The notes beneath the pieces are model-generated. The model did no database searches. It saw only the letters and a list, made by a program, of their open reading frames with translations, and was not told where the DNA came from. Both the position numbers and the translations under genes were made by a program. Positions 8,284-16,813 of a stretch of 64,000 nucleotides of DNA are shown here, piece by piece. This stretch comes from CAZQRP01 sp964596125 (GTDB lineage: Bacteria > Chloroflexota > Dehalococcoidia > GIF9 > UBA5629), in the NCBI GenBank assembly GCA_964596125.1, contig CAZQRP010000001.1, forward strand, positions 62,001 through 126,000, in the 5' to 3' direction. The first letter of the stretch is position 1; the number at the start of each line of letters is the position of its first letter.

Positions 8284-9409
8284 TTACTTGATTTAGTTGC
8301 GTTGCTGGTTCGTATACACAATAAGGTTCCGCTTCAAGATAATCCCCGGTAGCCTCATAGGCTCGAGCCCTGCAGCCGCCACAAATCATCTTATATTCAC
8401 AAACAGCGCATTTCCCTTTGAGATTTGATAGGTTCCTCAACTTTTTGAATAAAGGTGAGTTAGCCCAAATTTGGCTGAAGTTTTCCTTTCTTACGTCCCC
8501 TGCTTCTACGTCAAGATACCCGCATCCTTTCACCTTCCCCTGATGTGAGACAAAACAGAAACCAGTGCCAGCTAGACAGCCGCGTGTAATGGAATTCATC
8601 GGGTTACTACTAGAAGGAGGTTCTGGTTTCTTTATAACTGGTGTTCTTAGATCTTGTTCTTGTTTTTGCTTGACTACTCGCATGTAGTGTGGGACATCCG
8701 TTGGTTTAATGAATATCTTATCCCCCAATTCCAACTGCTTATCGTATATCCAATTGAGAGTTTTTTCATATTGCTCCGGTGGCAGTTCTACTGATCTTAA
8801 TCCCTTACCCCGGCCAGTAGGTACCAGCATAAATGGGTGAAAGGCGACAGCTCCTACCTCGAGCGAAAGAGCGAGAAGTTCATCGAGATAGGTAACATTT
8901 AATTTGGTAATTGTACTATTAATCTGGATATCGATGCCCGCTCGACGGGTGTTAGCTATACCAGCTATAGCGGTGTCAAAGGCGCCTACTTGACCGCGAA
9001 AATTATCCTGGCGTTTAGCAATTGGGAAGTCCAAACTTACTCCAATACGCGAAATCGGGATATCCCTTAATTTAGTCGCCATTTCTTTAGTAATAAGAGT
9101 GCCATTGCTGCCCATGACTACTCTTAGTCCTCTGGCCACTGCATGTTTGGCTATTGGCAGTACATCGTGACGAGCAAGTGGCTCACCACCGGTCAAGATA
9201 ATGATTGGCTTGCCCACTTCGAGTATCTGATCGATGAGATGAAAACACTCCTCAGTCGACAGTTCATTACTGTAGTGCTCTTGCCCTGCCGAACCTCGAC
9301 AATGGATACAAGATAGGTTACAACTCCGTGTTAATTCCCAAGCTACTAGCTGCAACCTGGGACTGATCACACCTCGCTGCTCTAGACTGCTTTTTATTTC
9401 TATCATCAA
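8276..9409 (-). CDS. ahbD: Radical SAM heme synthase AhbD (Fe-coproporphyrin III oxidative decarboxylase)
   Basis: AhbD converts two propionates of iron-coproporphyrin III to vinyl groups, the last step of the siroheme-dependent heme pathway. The 377-residue protein has the radical SAM CX3CX2C motif at Cys30, Cys34 and Cys37 (WELTRSCNLSCIHC), the TGGEP motif, and a C-terminal SPASM region with CLAGTGFCFV, CGYLD, and CAVCEYKMICGGCRARA, which binds auxiliary iron-sulfur clusters. Its ATG overlaps the ahbC stop. Similar SPASM enzymes act on peptides, but position beside ahbC and ahbAB makes AhbD the firm choice. Confidence 0.93.
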   Translation of the reverse strand: MMIEIKSSLEQRGVISPRLQLVAWELTRSCNLSCIHCRGSAGQEHYSNELSTEECFHLIDQILEVGKPIIILTGGEPLARHDVLPIAKHAVARGLRVVMGSNGTLITKEMATKLRDIPISRIGVSLDFPIAKRQDNFRGQVGAFDTAIAGIANTRRAGIDIQINSTITKLNVTYLDELLALSLEVGAVAFHPFMLVPTGRGKGLRSVELPPEQYEKTLNWIYDKQLELGDKIFIKPTDVPHYMRVVKQKQEQDLRTPVIKKPEPPSSSNPMNSITRGCLAGTGFCFVSHQGKVKGCGYLDVEAGDVRKENFSQIWANSPLFKKLRNLSNLKGKCAVCEYKMICGGCRARAYEATGDYLEAEPYCVYEPATQLNQVNV

Positions 9410-10557
9410 TGTACTAGTCCAATTTCACTGTCACTAAGATAGCATGATGGATCTTCTGCCCAGACGTTTCCAAACACTGCTTCGGCACGTACCCGCAAGT
9501 TGCCGTTACATAGGTCGAGATACTGGCATCGGGCACAACGGCCCTCAAGCAATCTCTTGCGATCTCTCAATCCCAGTAGCAAAGGTTCTGAAGTATCCAT
9601 CCATATATCACCAAACTTCCTTTGGCAAACATTACCTAATGAGTAATGCCACCAGAATTGGTCAGGATGAACATTTCCCAGGTCATCAACAGCGCCTATT
9701 CTAATACCTGAATTGTTGCCGCCATTCCTGCTGAGCAGGTCAAAGACTTTGTTAGCGCGTTGTGGGTTTTGCTCCCTCAGTTTAAGATAAAGGTAGATAC
9801 CGTCAGCGTGGTTGCCTACGGTAAGGATCTCCTTTTGCTGGCCTTGCCCATTAAGGTTCAGCGTATGTTCACAAATCATATCTACTACTGATCTGGTCTT
9901 AGAGTGATTGAGGTCTTTTCCCCTTATATAGTCCGCCCGACCGGAATACGCAAGATGATAGAAACAAACACGATCTATGCTTTCCTCCTGTACCAGCCGG
10001 AAAATGGCAGGGATTTCTTGATAGTTGAAACGGGTAATGGTTAACCGTAATGACACTCTCAATCCCATGGAGATGCAGTTCCTGATACCCTTCAGTGCTG
10101 CCTGGTAAGCGCCGTCTTTGCCACGAAAGTAATCATTATTCGCGCCAATACCATCTAGACTAATCCCGACCTCGGCAAATCCAATATTCATAATTCTCCT
10201 AGCAATCCTTTTAGTAATAAGAGTGCCATTAGTGGAAAGAGCAAGCCTTAGTCCCTGCTCTCTGGCTAACTTTGCCAGATCAAACAGGTCTTCTCTGAGC
10301 AACGGTTCACCTCCAGAGAATAAGAGCACAGGTACTCCGAAATCGCCCAAGTCGCGAATAAATGCCTTTGCTGCCATTGTATTCATCTCTTCCGAGGAAC
10401 TTCGGTTACTGGCATTGGCATAACAGTGAATACAGTGTAGATTGCATTGTTTAGTGCAATTCCAGACCACAATTGGTCGTAATATATCCTTCTTTTCATA
10501 ACGAAGGTGATCGCCTGGCCCTATAGTGTCACATAGTAGTCGCGATACTGATATCAA
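9406..10557 (-). CDS. ahbC: Radical SAM 12,18-didecarboxysiroheme deacetylase AhbC
   Basis: AhbC removes the two acetate side chains of didecarboxysiroheme to give Fe-coproporphyrin III. The 383-residue protein shows the typical N-terminus (ISVSRLLCDTIGPGDHLRY), the radical SAM motif at Cys38, Cys42 and Cys45, SGGEPLLRED, and the C-terminal block HPDQFWWHYSLGNV followed by GRCARCQYLDLCNG. The ATG overlaps the stop of the HTH regulator gene, so it is translationally coupled to it. With AhbD and AhbAB present in one operon, heme is made without the protoporphyrin route. Confidence 0.93.
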   Translation of the reverse strand: MISVSRLLCDTIGPGDHLRYEKKDILRPIVVWNCTKQCNLHCIHCYANASNRSSSEEMNTMAAKAFIRDLGDFGVPVLLFSGGEPLLREDLFDLAKLAREQGLRLALSTNGTLITKRIARRIMNIGFAEVGISLDGIGANNDYFRGKDGAYQAALKGIRNCISMGLRVSLRLTITRFNYQEIPAIFRLVQEESIDRVCFYHLAYSGRADYIRGKDLNHSKTRSVVDMICEHTLNLNGQGQQKEILTVGNHADGIYLYLKLREQNPQRANKVFDLLSRNGGNNSGIRIGAVDDLGNVHPDQFWWHYSLGNVCQRKFGDIWMDTSEPLLLGLRDRKRLLEGRCARCQYLDLCNGNLRVRAEAVFGNVWAEDPSCYLSDSEIGLVH

Positions 10558-11207
10558 TCGGCATTTCCTCCTTTGAACCTACTGTGAGAATCCTGATACT
10601 GCTGGTGTGTGGCCACTAAAGAAATTAGAGCTTCGTCAAAAATGTGGGTTACAAGCGGTATTGCATCCAGGACACGCCAGGTAAATGCCTCTCTTTTTTT
10701 CAGCAGATGAGTAGTCGTATTCAAAATAGGATCGCGATGTAAGAGAAAAGCCTCTACAGCATCGGCGAGCGGAAGCTCTATCTTGGCCAGTATTTCACCG
10801 AAGCCATGACCAACATCGCGAGCCTGTATTATCGTCTCCTCTCGTTTAGAAGGTTCGGTGATGTATCTGATAATCAGACCGAGAATACGCCGACTCAGCA
10901 GAGCTAAATATTCTTGTGACTCCTCGCTGAGCTCATTATACCACGAAGTTCTATTAAGAGATGTCCTCGCAATCTCACGGTGCAGATAGACGGTGCCTTC
11001 TAGCTCGACAACAAGATCTTTGATGCCAAAAGTCTTGTTGTGTAAACTTATAAACTTTTTTAAGTCTTCCTTTACATAACGTCGATGACCGCCAGGGGTT
11101 ATGAAAGCCTTGATCTTACCTTTATCTGTCCACTGACGGAGAGATGCCTCACTAACTCCCAACATATGACAAGCTTCACTAATACTAAGTAATGACTCTT
11201 TTGCCAA
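10554..11207 (-). CDS. MerR/excisionase-type HTH protein with C-terminal helical sensor-like domain, first gene of the heme operon
   Basis: Residues ~6-52 form a helix-turn-helix of the MerR/excisionase class (ISEACHMLGVSEASLRQWTDKGKI, then TPGGHRRY, typical of the wing). Residues ~65-205 are an all-helical region reminiscent of the RsbRD N-terminal (globin-like) domain, with DVGHGFGE and LLHRDP containing histidines. It is the first gene of the operon and overlaps ahbC, so it probably regulates tetrapyrrole synthesis and may sense heme or an intermediate; this is inference. The start is TTG with only a weak ribosome site, and TATAAG lies at 11211-11216, so a short or missing leader is possible. 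Confidence 0.75.
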   Translation of the reverse strand: MAKESLLSISEACHMLGVSEASLRQWTDKGKIKAFITPGGHRRYVKEDLKKFISLHNKTFGIKDLVVELEGTVYLHREIARTSLNRTSWYNELSEESQEYLALLSRRILGLIIRYITEPSKREETIIQARDVGHGFGEILAKIELPLADAVEAFLLHRDPILNTTTHLLKKREAFTWRVLDAIPLVTHIFDEALISLVATHQQYQDSHSRFKGGNAD

Positions 11208-11572
11208 GATCTTATACTCTAAATAAACTGATAAAAAAGAATAGGCAAATAAATGACTATCTCACGAGAAACAGTATTCAATATTGCTAAAATCTACAAA
11301 AAATAAAAAAATCTGTAACAACCTCGTATATTAAATCATAACCTGGAAGTGAGTTAAATAAATAAAGTTACCTAGATTTCTGAAATATATACCCTGGATT
11401 TCCAATATCAAATCGGGGGCATAGACAAGTTTCTATGCGAGAATAGCTTCAAAAGCCCCTTGTTTGGCTACATTAGACGGGATTAGTTGGAGGAAACCCA
11501 ATGGTTTAAAAGGTCAAGGAGGTACTGAAGCTTCAATTTTATAAACGGCTGAAGCTAGAGTTCCACGAAGCT
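11208..11572. promoter_or_regulatory. Divergent intergenic region upstream of the heme operon
   Basis: About 365 AT-rich bases between the leftward heme operon and the rightward broken xdhC gene. It must contain the heme operon promoter. A TATAAG on the minus strand (11211-11216) lies only a few bases before the TTG start. AAGGAGG at 11515-11521 could be the old ribosome site of xdhC. I see no convincing long dyad or riboswitch fold. Confidence 0.4.
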
Positions 11573-12325
11573 ATGATTTTCGCGGATGCAGGGCTGCTGG
11601 CCTGTCGAGAAGCTGAAGGGTCCAAGATGCTTGTAAGAAGCAACGGCTCCATGCTGGGCTCCATAGGAGGAGGTTGCCTGGAAGCTGAGGTATGGCAGGC
11701 AGCTATGAAGGTCATAAAGGAGCAAGCCCCTAAAGTCCTTAATTTTGACCTCACTGGTCGGGAGGACACTCCCGAAGGGCTTATCTGTGGTGGAACGATG
11801 CAGGTATTTGTAGAACCTATTCTGTCTCAGCCAACGGTCTACCTCTTCTGAGCCGGACATATTGCTTTTGCACTCTCGAAGATTGCTAAGATGACTGGCT
11901 TTCGAGTGGTAGTCATTGATGATCGTCCTGCCTACGCGAATGCAGAGAGATTCCCCGATGGAGACGACTTTTACATTGATGACCCGGCGACCATGGTGCC
12001 CGAGTTAAGCATCAATAAGGCATCGTACTTGGTCATTGCCTGTCGAGGTCACTTTGAAGACCAGCGGGTGCTATCAGAGGCCATCAGTACTCAAGCCGCC
12101 TATATTGGCATGATCGGCAGCAGGAAGAAGGTCAAGACAATTTTTTCTGATCTGAAGAAGGAAGGGAGTCCCCAAGAGGCTTTAGATAGGGTTCATGCGC
12201 CCATTGGGATACAAATCGCCACAGAGACCCCAGAGGAGATAGCAGTGAGCATCATGGCCGAGATTATCGATGTCAGGAGACAGAAAATAAAGCCTCGTGC
12301 CAAAGCAGTTTTAGCGGCCGAGTAG
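11573..12325 (+). pseudogene. XdhC/CoxI family gene interrupted by an in-frame TGA
   Basis: XdhC-type proteins bind molybdenum cofactor and help load it into xanthine dehydrogenase-like enzymes. The first part (to 11848) has SKMLV, GSIGGGCLEAEVW and LICGGTMQVFVEPI; the second part (from 11852, same frame) has AGHIAFALSKIAKM, VVVIDDRPAYANAERFP, IGMIGSRKKV and the C-terminal APIGIQIATETPEEIAVSIMAEI. The TGA at 11849-11851 sits where the family has the first Gly of FGAGH, so one base change from GGA explains it. The N-terminus also looks degraded: the expected GSTPRKAGAK segment is garbled. An intact paralogue lies at 58378-59160. Sequencing error cannot be excluded. Confidence 0.85.
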
Positions 12326-12460
12326 CAGAATAATTCCTTATTATGAAACTGCATGGGCTTTCTATCCTCGAGTCAAACATGAGACCTGCTTTACCTTCGT
12401 GGTGATTATACTGCGTAACGTGTTGCTGTTTCTACGTTAAAGATCATCTATATTCACCAA

Positions 12461-13663
12461 TTATTTCACGAGACTCAGTATATATCTATTTTCACCAATC
12501 TGCTCAAGATCTGGCTTTATGCCTCTAATTTTTAAATCTCGCGTTATATTCTTAACAGACTCCTCATCACTAAGTATTATTCTGGCAGTAGCTCCTTCAC
12601 CTAAACTGTCTACTATTTCCGTTGCCATCACCTTTGAGGCAGGACAAATAAAACCGCTTATATCATACTCTTTATTCCCCCCCAAATCCGCTTTGTGTGT
12701 TTCCAGTACTTTCTCGTAAAAGCTCGCATATTTAAAAGCATCATCAGGTGATATAACCACAGCAAGACCTTTGTTTGATTTGGCATAATTTAGGGCAACA
12801 TGGAGAATGGCACCAGTGGTAGGGCCTGCCAGGACACCCTCTTTTCTAGCTAGTTCTATAGAAGTTCTATAAGCATCCTCGTCCTTTACTTCTATAATCT
12901 CATCAATTACTTTCTTATCTAGAATGGTAGGCACATATTTCTCATCTAAGCCGGTGATTCTCTTCATTCCAGGTAATTCATGATAGGGCGTAGAAGGCTC
13001 TACGCCAATAACTTTTATTGTCGCATTTTGTTCTTTAAGGTATTTACCAACTCCTGTTATTGTGCCACATGTGCCCAAAGCGGCAAAGAAATAATTGACC
13101 TCACTATTTGTTTGCTTCCATATCTCTGGTCCCGTATTTCTATAATGTGCCTGAACATTCATCTCATTTTCATACTGATTAGGGGTGATATAGGTATCTT
13201 TCGCAGCGGGGCTTTCTACTAAAGCCTTAACCAAGCCTCTTGCTCCTTCAGTAGGGAAGATGGGGCATAGCGAATCGTCCGCTTCCCTTATCTTAGCACC
13301 TAAAAATCTCAGGATTACCTTTTTTTCATCAGGAATTCCTTCCGGAACTACTATCTCTATCGGTATTCCAAGAGCATTGGCTAGACACGCTAGTGCAATT
13401 CCGGTATTACCAGATGACGGTTCCACAATTTTTTTATTCCTAATGTCCATCGCACTTAACATTTCATGAGCGATTCTATCTTTAATAGAGCCAAAAGGAT
13501 TATACCTTTCAAGCTTCAGATAGATCATAAAATCTTGACTTTGGTTAATCTTGTTGAGTCTAACTAACGGCGTTGGATTCTCAGGGCTTGCTATTAGTTG
13601 CGTTATATCAGAATAAACCCTTAACTGCTGATCTAAATTGGTGTATTGTATTTTACTTACCAT
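12461..13663 (-). CDS. Cysteine synthase-type PLP enzyme fused to a C-terminal TusA-like domain
   Basis: Residues ~15-325 are a fold-type II PLP enzyme of the cysteine synthase/cystathionine beta-synthase group, with the PLP lysine in NPFGSIKDR (Lys61), the SSGNTG loop, the GTCGTITG phosphate loop and GPTTGA. Residues ~333-400 are a TusA/SirA-like domain with the cysteine in GFICPAS (Cys340), normally a persulfide carrier. The enzyme may make cysteine from an activated serine with sulfur handed on by the attached carrier, or release sulfur onto it; this is inference. GGGAG lies 8 bases before the ATG. It is 36 bases downstream of a broken Rrf2 regulator and shares its promoter. Confidence 0.87.
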   Translation of the reverse strand: MVSKIQYTNLDQQLRVYSDITQLIASPENPTPLVRLNKINQSQDFMIYLKLERYNPFGSIKDRIAHEMLSAMDIRNKKIVEPSSGNTGIALACLANALGIPIEIVVPEGIPDEKKVILRFLGAKIREADDSLCPIFPTEGARGLVKALVESPAAKDTYITPNQYENEMNVQAHYRNTGPEIWKQTNSEVNYFFAALGTCGTITGVGKYLKEQNATIKVIGVEPSTPYHELPGMKRITGLDEKYVPTILDKKVIDEIIEVKDEDAYRTSIELARKEGVLAGPTTGAILHVALNYAKSNKGLAVVISPDDAFKYASFYEKVLETHKADLGGNKEYDISGFICPASKVMATEIVDSLGEGATARIILSDEESVKNITRDLKIRGIKPDLEQIGENRYILSLVK

Positions 13664-13699
13664 TATGAATACTCCCTCTGAGCCGTCGAATAGGTAGAG

Positions 13700-14141
13700 T
13701 TATATGGAATACATAGCTTGTTCAGGTTCTTCTATTGTTATCTTACGTTTGAACAAATCCCACAAAGTTGTTGATTCCGAAATCTCATTCACCGCTCTCA
13801 ACTTGACACCGGACAACACGAGTAGCACAGGTATTTGAGCGATCACATAGCCTTGGATTGTTAACGCACTCCGCTGATGCTATAGGGCCCCCAAGAAGTT
13901 GGAGCACTTCACTTGACTTAATCCTTTCAGGTAGCTTGATCAATGAGACTCCACCTTTCATCCCTCGAGTGCTACATTAGATGCCCGAGGCTATAAAGGG
14001 ATTAACCAAATGCTCAAGGTACGATAATGAAATTCGCGGTCTCTGAGCGATACCTTTCAAATGAACTGGTCCCTCTCTATGATGAAGAGCCAGATCCAAA
14101 AGGAGTCTAATTGCCCGGGACTCCTCAGAAGAAATACTCAT
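13700..14141 (-). pseudogene. Rrf2-family regulator, broken by a nonsense codon and a frameshift
   Basis: No long open frame is present, but translation of the minus strand gives a complete Rrf2 (IscR/CymR-like) protein in pieces. The ATG at 14141 starts MSISSEESRAIRLLLDLALH and continues to YLEHLVNPFIASGI, then a TAA at 13977-13979. In the same frame follow STRGMKGGVSL, SSEVLQLL, and the cysteine region ECVNNPRLCDRSNTCATR. A frameshift then leads to STTLWDLFKR and a final stop at 13700. Total length, about 147 codons, equals the family norm, and three cysteines for a possible cluster persist. It lies directly upstream of the cysteine synthase-TusA gene, the classic CymR-type context. Confidence 0.85.
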
Positions 14142-14153
14142 TGCCTATCATAT

Positions 14154-14174
14154 TGTTGACAAATAAGGTCAACA
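14154..14174. promoter_or_regulatory. Operator-like dyad upstream of rrf2-cysteine synthase
   Basis: A perfect 7-bp inverted repeat, TGTTGAC and GTCAACA, separated by 7 bases. It lies just downstream of the predicted minus-strand -10 box and 12 bases before the Rrf2 ATG, the right place for an autorepressor site. Binding by the Rrf2 protein, now broken, is inference. Confidence 0.55.
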
Positions 14175-14180
14175 TACTCT

Positions 14181-14209
14181 ACAATATCACATTATAATTA
14201 AGTTGTCAA
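14181..14209 (-). promoter_or_regulatory. Sigma-70-type promoter for rrf2-cysteine synthase
   Basis: On the minus strand a consensus -35 TTGACA (14204-14209) is followed after exactly 17 bases by TATTGT (14181-14186) as -10. It points leftward to the broken regulator and the cysteine synthase fusion. Confidence 0.6.
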
Positions 14210-14214
14210 TATCA

Positions 14215-14764
14215 CCTAATGTTTCCATAGAAATTTAACAATTCCTGTCCCACTAAAGCCATGGACATGCTAAATAATATGCTGATCGCACTATACGGAG
14301 AGTTCTCTATGAGCAAGGAACGTCACGGAAACGCTTACAGAATGGCTGAGTTAGCATCAGGAGAGCATCCACATTTTGATAATAAAGAGCATTGAGAGCT
14401 ACATGTTTCTGGGCTTTCTGGATAAGTCTGAGCAGGCAAAGAAAGGAGAGATAAAAGAGGACGGGTATACCCCATTGTAAAATGGATTGTATGGAAAATA
14501 AGTGAGCGTGAATTTTACTGATGTGGTGAGAGGATACAATATTTTCTAGAGTTGGTTGCACAAATATGATGACTACCAGTTCTATAGTTGCTGAAATGGT
14601 TAAGAGAAAAGCAAAAGCGAAGCACTGCGAATATCTAACCGGGCCATAGCTGGAACCTTATTGAACTTCCACCACCAAAAATACCTAACTCAGATCTAGC
14701 TGGAGAAGCACTAAAGTTGGCTATAGATGACTATCATTCATAAAGTAATAAAGAGGAGGGGAAA
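14215..14764. other. Gene-poor stretch with a possible gene remnant
   Basis: No intact gene is seen. On the plus strand 14550-14743 can be read across one frame change as EMVKRKAKAKHCEYLTGP, then GHSWNLIELPPPK and ending DDYHS before a TAA. That looks like the C-terminal end of a decayed coding region of unknown family, directly upstream of the AIR-synthase-like gene. The evidence is composition and frame only. Confidence 0.3.
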
Positions 14765-15820
14765 ATGAATGAACTTCCTGAAATAGGTAAAATCTCCCCA
14801 GAAATATTTAACGAGCTAATCTTCACACAACTTGGAGCAAAAGATAAGAATGTCTTGGTAGGACCTCAGCATGGAGTGGATGTTGGGATAGTGGAAATCG
14901 GAGATAAGGCGGTATCGTTTACTTGCGATCCTGTATTTATCGTACCAGAATATAGCTAGGAACGTGCAGCCTGGTTTGCTATTCATGTCATAGCCTCTGA
15001 CTCTGTAACCAGTGGTTTAAAGCCTAAATATTTGTCCATCGACTTAAATCTGCCTATGGAAATGACCAAACAACAGCTTAAAACAATGTGGGCTATAATG
15101 CACGATGAATGTAAGCACCTTGGCATAACTATTATCTGCGGTCATACGGCTAGATATGAGAACTGTCATTATCCCATGGTAGGTGGAGCTACTATGATAG
15201 GTATCGGTGAAAATGATGAATACGTTACTCCTAAAATGGCCCGGGCCGGAGACAAGATTATCATTACCAAGGGGCCAGCTATCGAAGCAACAGGTATCTT
15301 TGCCACTATGTTTCCCCAGATCATCGAGAGAGAATTTGGGTACGAATTCAGAGAGAAAGCCGAGCAGATATTCTATAAAATGTCTGTGGTCAAAGACGCA
15401 ATGATCGCAGTAAATGTGGGGATCAGAGAAGATGGAATTACTGCCATGCATGATGCTACTGAATGCGGAATATGGGGTGGCTTGTATGAATTAGCACAGG
15501 CTGCTGATTTGGGAATTATAGTTGAAAAAGACAATATTGTAGTCGAAAACTGCGTCAGAGAGATATGCGGATACTTTAGCATCGATCCATATGCTTCTAT
15601 TAGTGAAGGAACACTGATAATGTCCTGCCGCCCTCATAAAGCCGATGAAGTAGTAAGAGCACTATTTCATGATGGAATTAAAAGTTCTGTTGTTGGTGAA
15701 TTTATTGGGGTAGAAAGAGGTATTATACTTATCGAGGGTAAAACTGAGAAGAACCTGGAACACCCCGTTGTTGATCCTTTTTGGAAAGCTTTTTATGAGG
15801 CAATTGAGGGAACTAAATAG
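14765..15820 (+). pseudogene. AIR synthase-related (HypE/ThiL-like) gene interrupted by an in-frame TAG
   Basis: The two parts share one frame. The first 64 codons give GKISPEIFNELIFTQLG, VGPQHGVDVGIVEIG and CDPVFIVPEYS, then TAG at 14957-14959. The second part continues ERAAWFAIHVIASDSVTSGLKPKYLSIDLNLP, CGHTARY, GGATMIG, AGDKIIITKGPAIEATGI, GITAMHDATECGIWGGLYE, the ATP-binding layout of the PurM/HypE superfamily. The TAG stands where TGG is expected (WERAAWF), so one base change explains it. Full length is 351 codons and the ribosome site AGAGGAGG precedes the ATG. The substrate of this subgroup is unknown to me. It could also be a sequencing error. Confidence 0.82.
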
Positions 15821-16070
15821 TGGGAAGATAACACAAATAAAAAAAGAAAATTATACGGATGGACAATGTTGAGACGATTATCATAAAATGAATTAGGAAC
15901 TAAAGGCATGGAAGATACCGAGGACACTTAGTTAAGGGACAACTTCTAATTTTTTTAATATACACATTAGACCCGTTAAAACACGTGAGACTATGAACCA
16001 ACGTATCTTCTTTTTCTTCATTATTACTTTATAGTAACATCGAGATATTCTTCCAGACTAAAGGACGATG
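15821..16070. other. Intergenic region, nothing recognised
   Basis: About 250 AT-rich bases between the convergent broken AIR-synthase-like and trmO genes. I find no coding frame, no strong hairpin followed by a T-run and no repeat. Confidence 0.5.
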
Positions 16071-16541
16071 CTAATAAGCTAGAAGATAGATGTATTCAGG
16101 CACACGAATCTCCCCAGTTGGTTTGTCATATGTGGGATAATAAGGCTTAATATCAATGATCGGTGTCACGTCTAGTACATCAAGTCCACTTACCTTTAAA
16201 GAAAGACCATCGCGGGAAAGCAACCTCACAGTAGTCAACCCAACTGGGTTGAGCCTATCTGGTCAGCGGGTGGCAAGCATACCTAAAAGTGGAATATCCA
16301 TCCTTCCCTGAGGATGAAGTTTTTCCCTGTAGCTTTTAATCTGGTCGAGCCAGTAGATAACGACAATATGGGAGAACTCTTCGATACCATCGAGACATTT
16401 AGCGCAATCGTCAACCAATACTATCTCTGTTTCAATCTCAGTTAGTCCCCCAGTTTGAGGTTCTTTAATCGGTGATTTGGCGTATCCTATAGGTTTGATC
16501 TTGATATTTCCTTCGTTATCCATTGGGAATATCGGGTGCAT
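16071..16541 (-). pseudogene. trmO: tRNA methyltransferase O (TsaA/YaeB family) gene interrupted by an in-frame TGA
   Basis: TrmO N6-methylates threonylcarbamoyl-A37 in some tRNAs. From the ATG at 16541 (AGGAGG six bases upstream) the frame gives KIKPIGYAKSP, EFSHIVVIYWLDQI, HPQGRMDIPLLGMLATR, then TGA at 16263-16265. The same frame continues PDRLNPVGLTTVRLLSRDG, VSGLDVLDVTPIIDIKPY and ends at a TAG at 16071-16073, 156 codons in all. The normal motif is ATRSPDRPNPIGL, so TGA replaces a small residue, most simply TCA (Ser). The conserved parts on both sides argue for very recent loss, readthrough, or a base-calling error. Confidence 0.85.
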
Positions 16542-16691
16542 GACGTACCTCCTCATATATATTTGAAGATTCAATATAACGACTGTTATGGTCCATATTA
16601 TGGTTTTAAAATATTCAATGCATCAAGCATTGTGCCTACTTCACAACCTCTAGTCTGTCCTAAATGGCCAATAGGTTAATCCTACACCTGA

Positions 16692-16729
16692 TAAGAACAG
16701 CCTCCCGTATTAGCAAGGCTGTTCTTATA
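16692..16729. terminator. Perfect 13-bp hairpin between mnmA and trmO
   Basis: ATAAGAACAGCCT (16692-16704) pairs perfectly with AGGCTGTTCTTAT (16717-16729) around a 12-base loop. It lies 85 bases beyond the mnmA stop. No U-run follows on the mnmA strand, so intrinsic termination is uncertain; it could instead be an RNA-stability element. Confidence 0.55.
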
Positions 16730-16813
16730 GTTTTACTCCGTTGAATCCGTGGGGAGAGATAATAATTTGGCTACCTAATTAATAAAATTAAAGACTTCGG
16801 CTATTTGGGGCGT

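Noticed and set aside
11849..11851. TGA in xdhC as a selenocysteine codon
   Set aside because: The position is the first Gly of the FGAGH nucleotide-binding motif, not a catalytic cysteine, and no convincing hairpin follows directly. The nearby AIR-synthase-like gene is not clearly SelD.
14307..14561. 84-residue minus-strand frame with a hydrophobic centre
   Set aside because: No ribosome site and the opposite strand shows equally coding-like pieces; better explained as decayed sequence.
11849..16265. Idea that TGA or TAG is reassigned to an amino acid in this genome
   Set aside because: Many intact genes end in TGA, including numerous ATGA/GTGA overlaps in the heme and ccm operons. The internal stops also stand at different residues (Gly, Ser-like, Trp), so no single reassignment fits.
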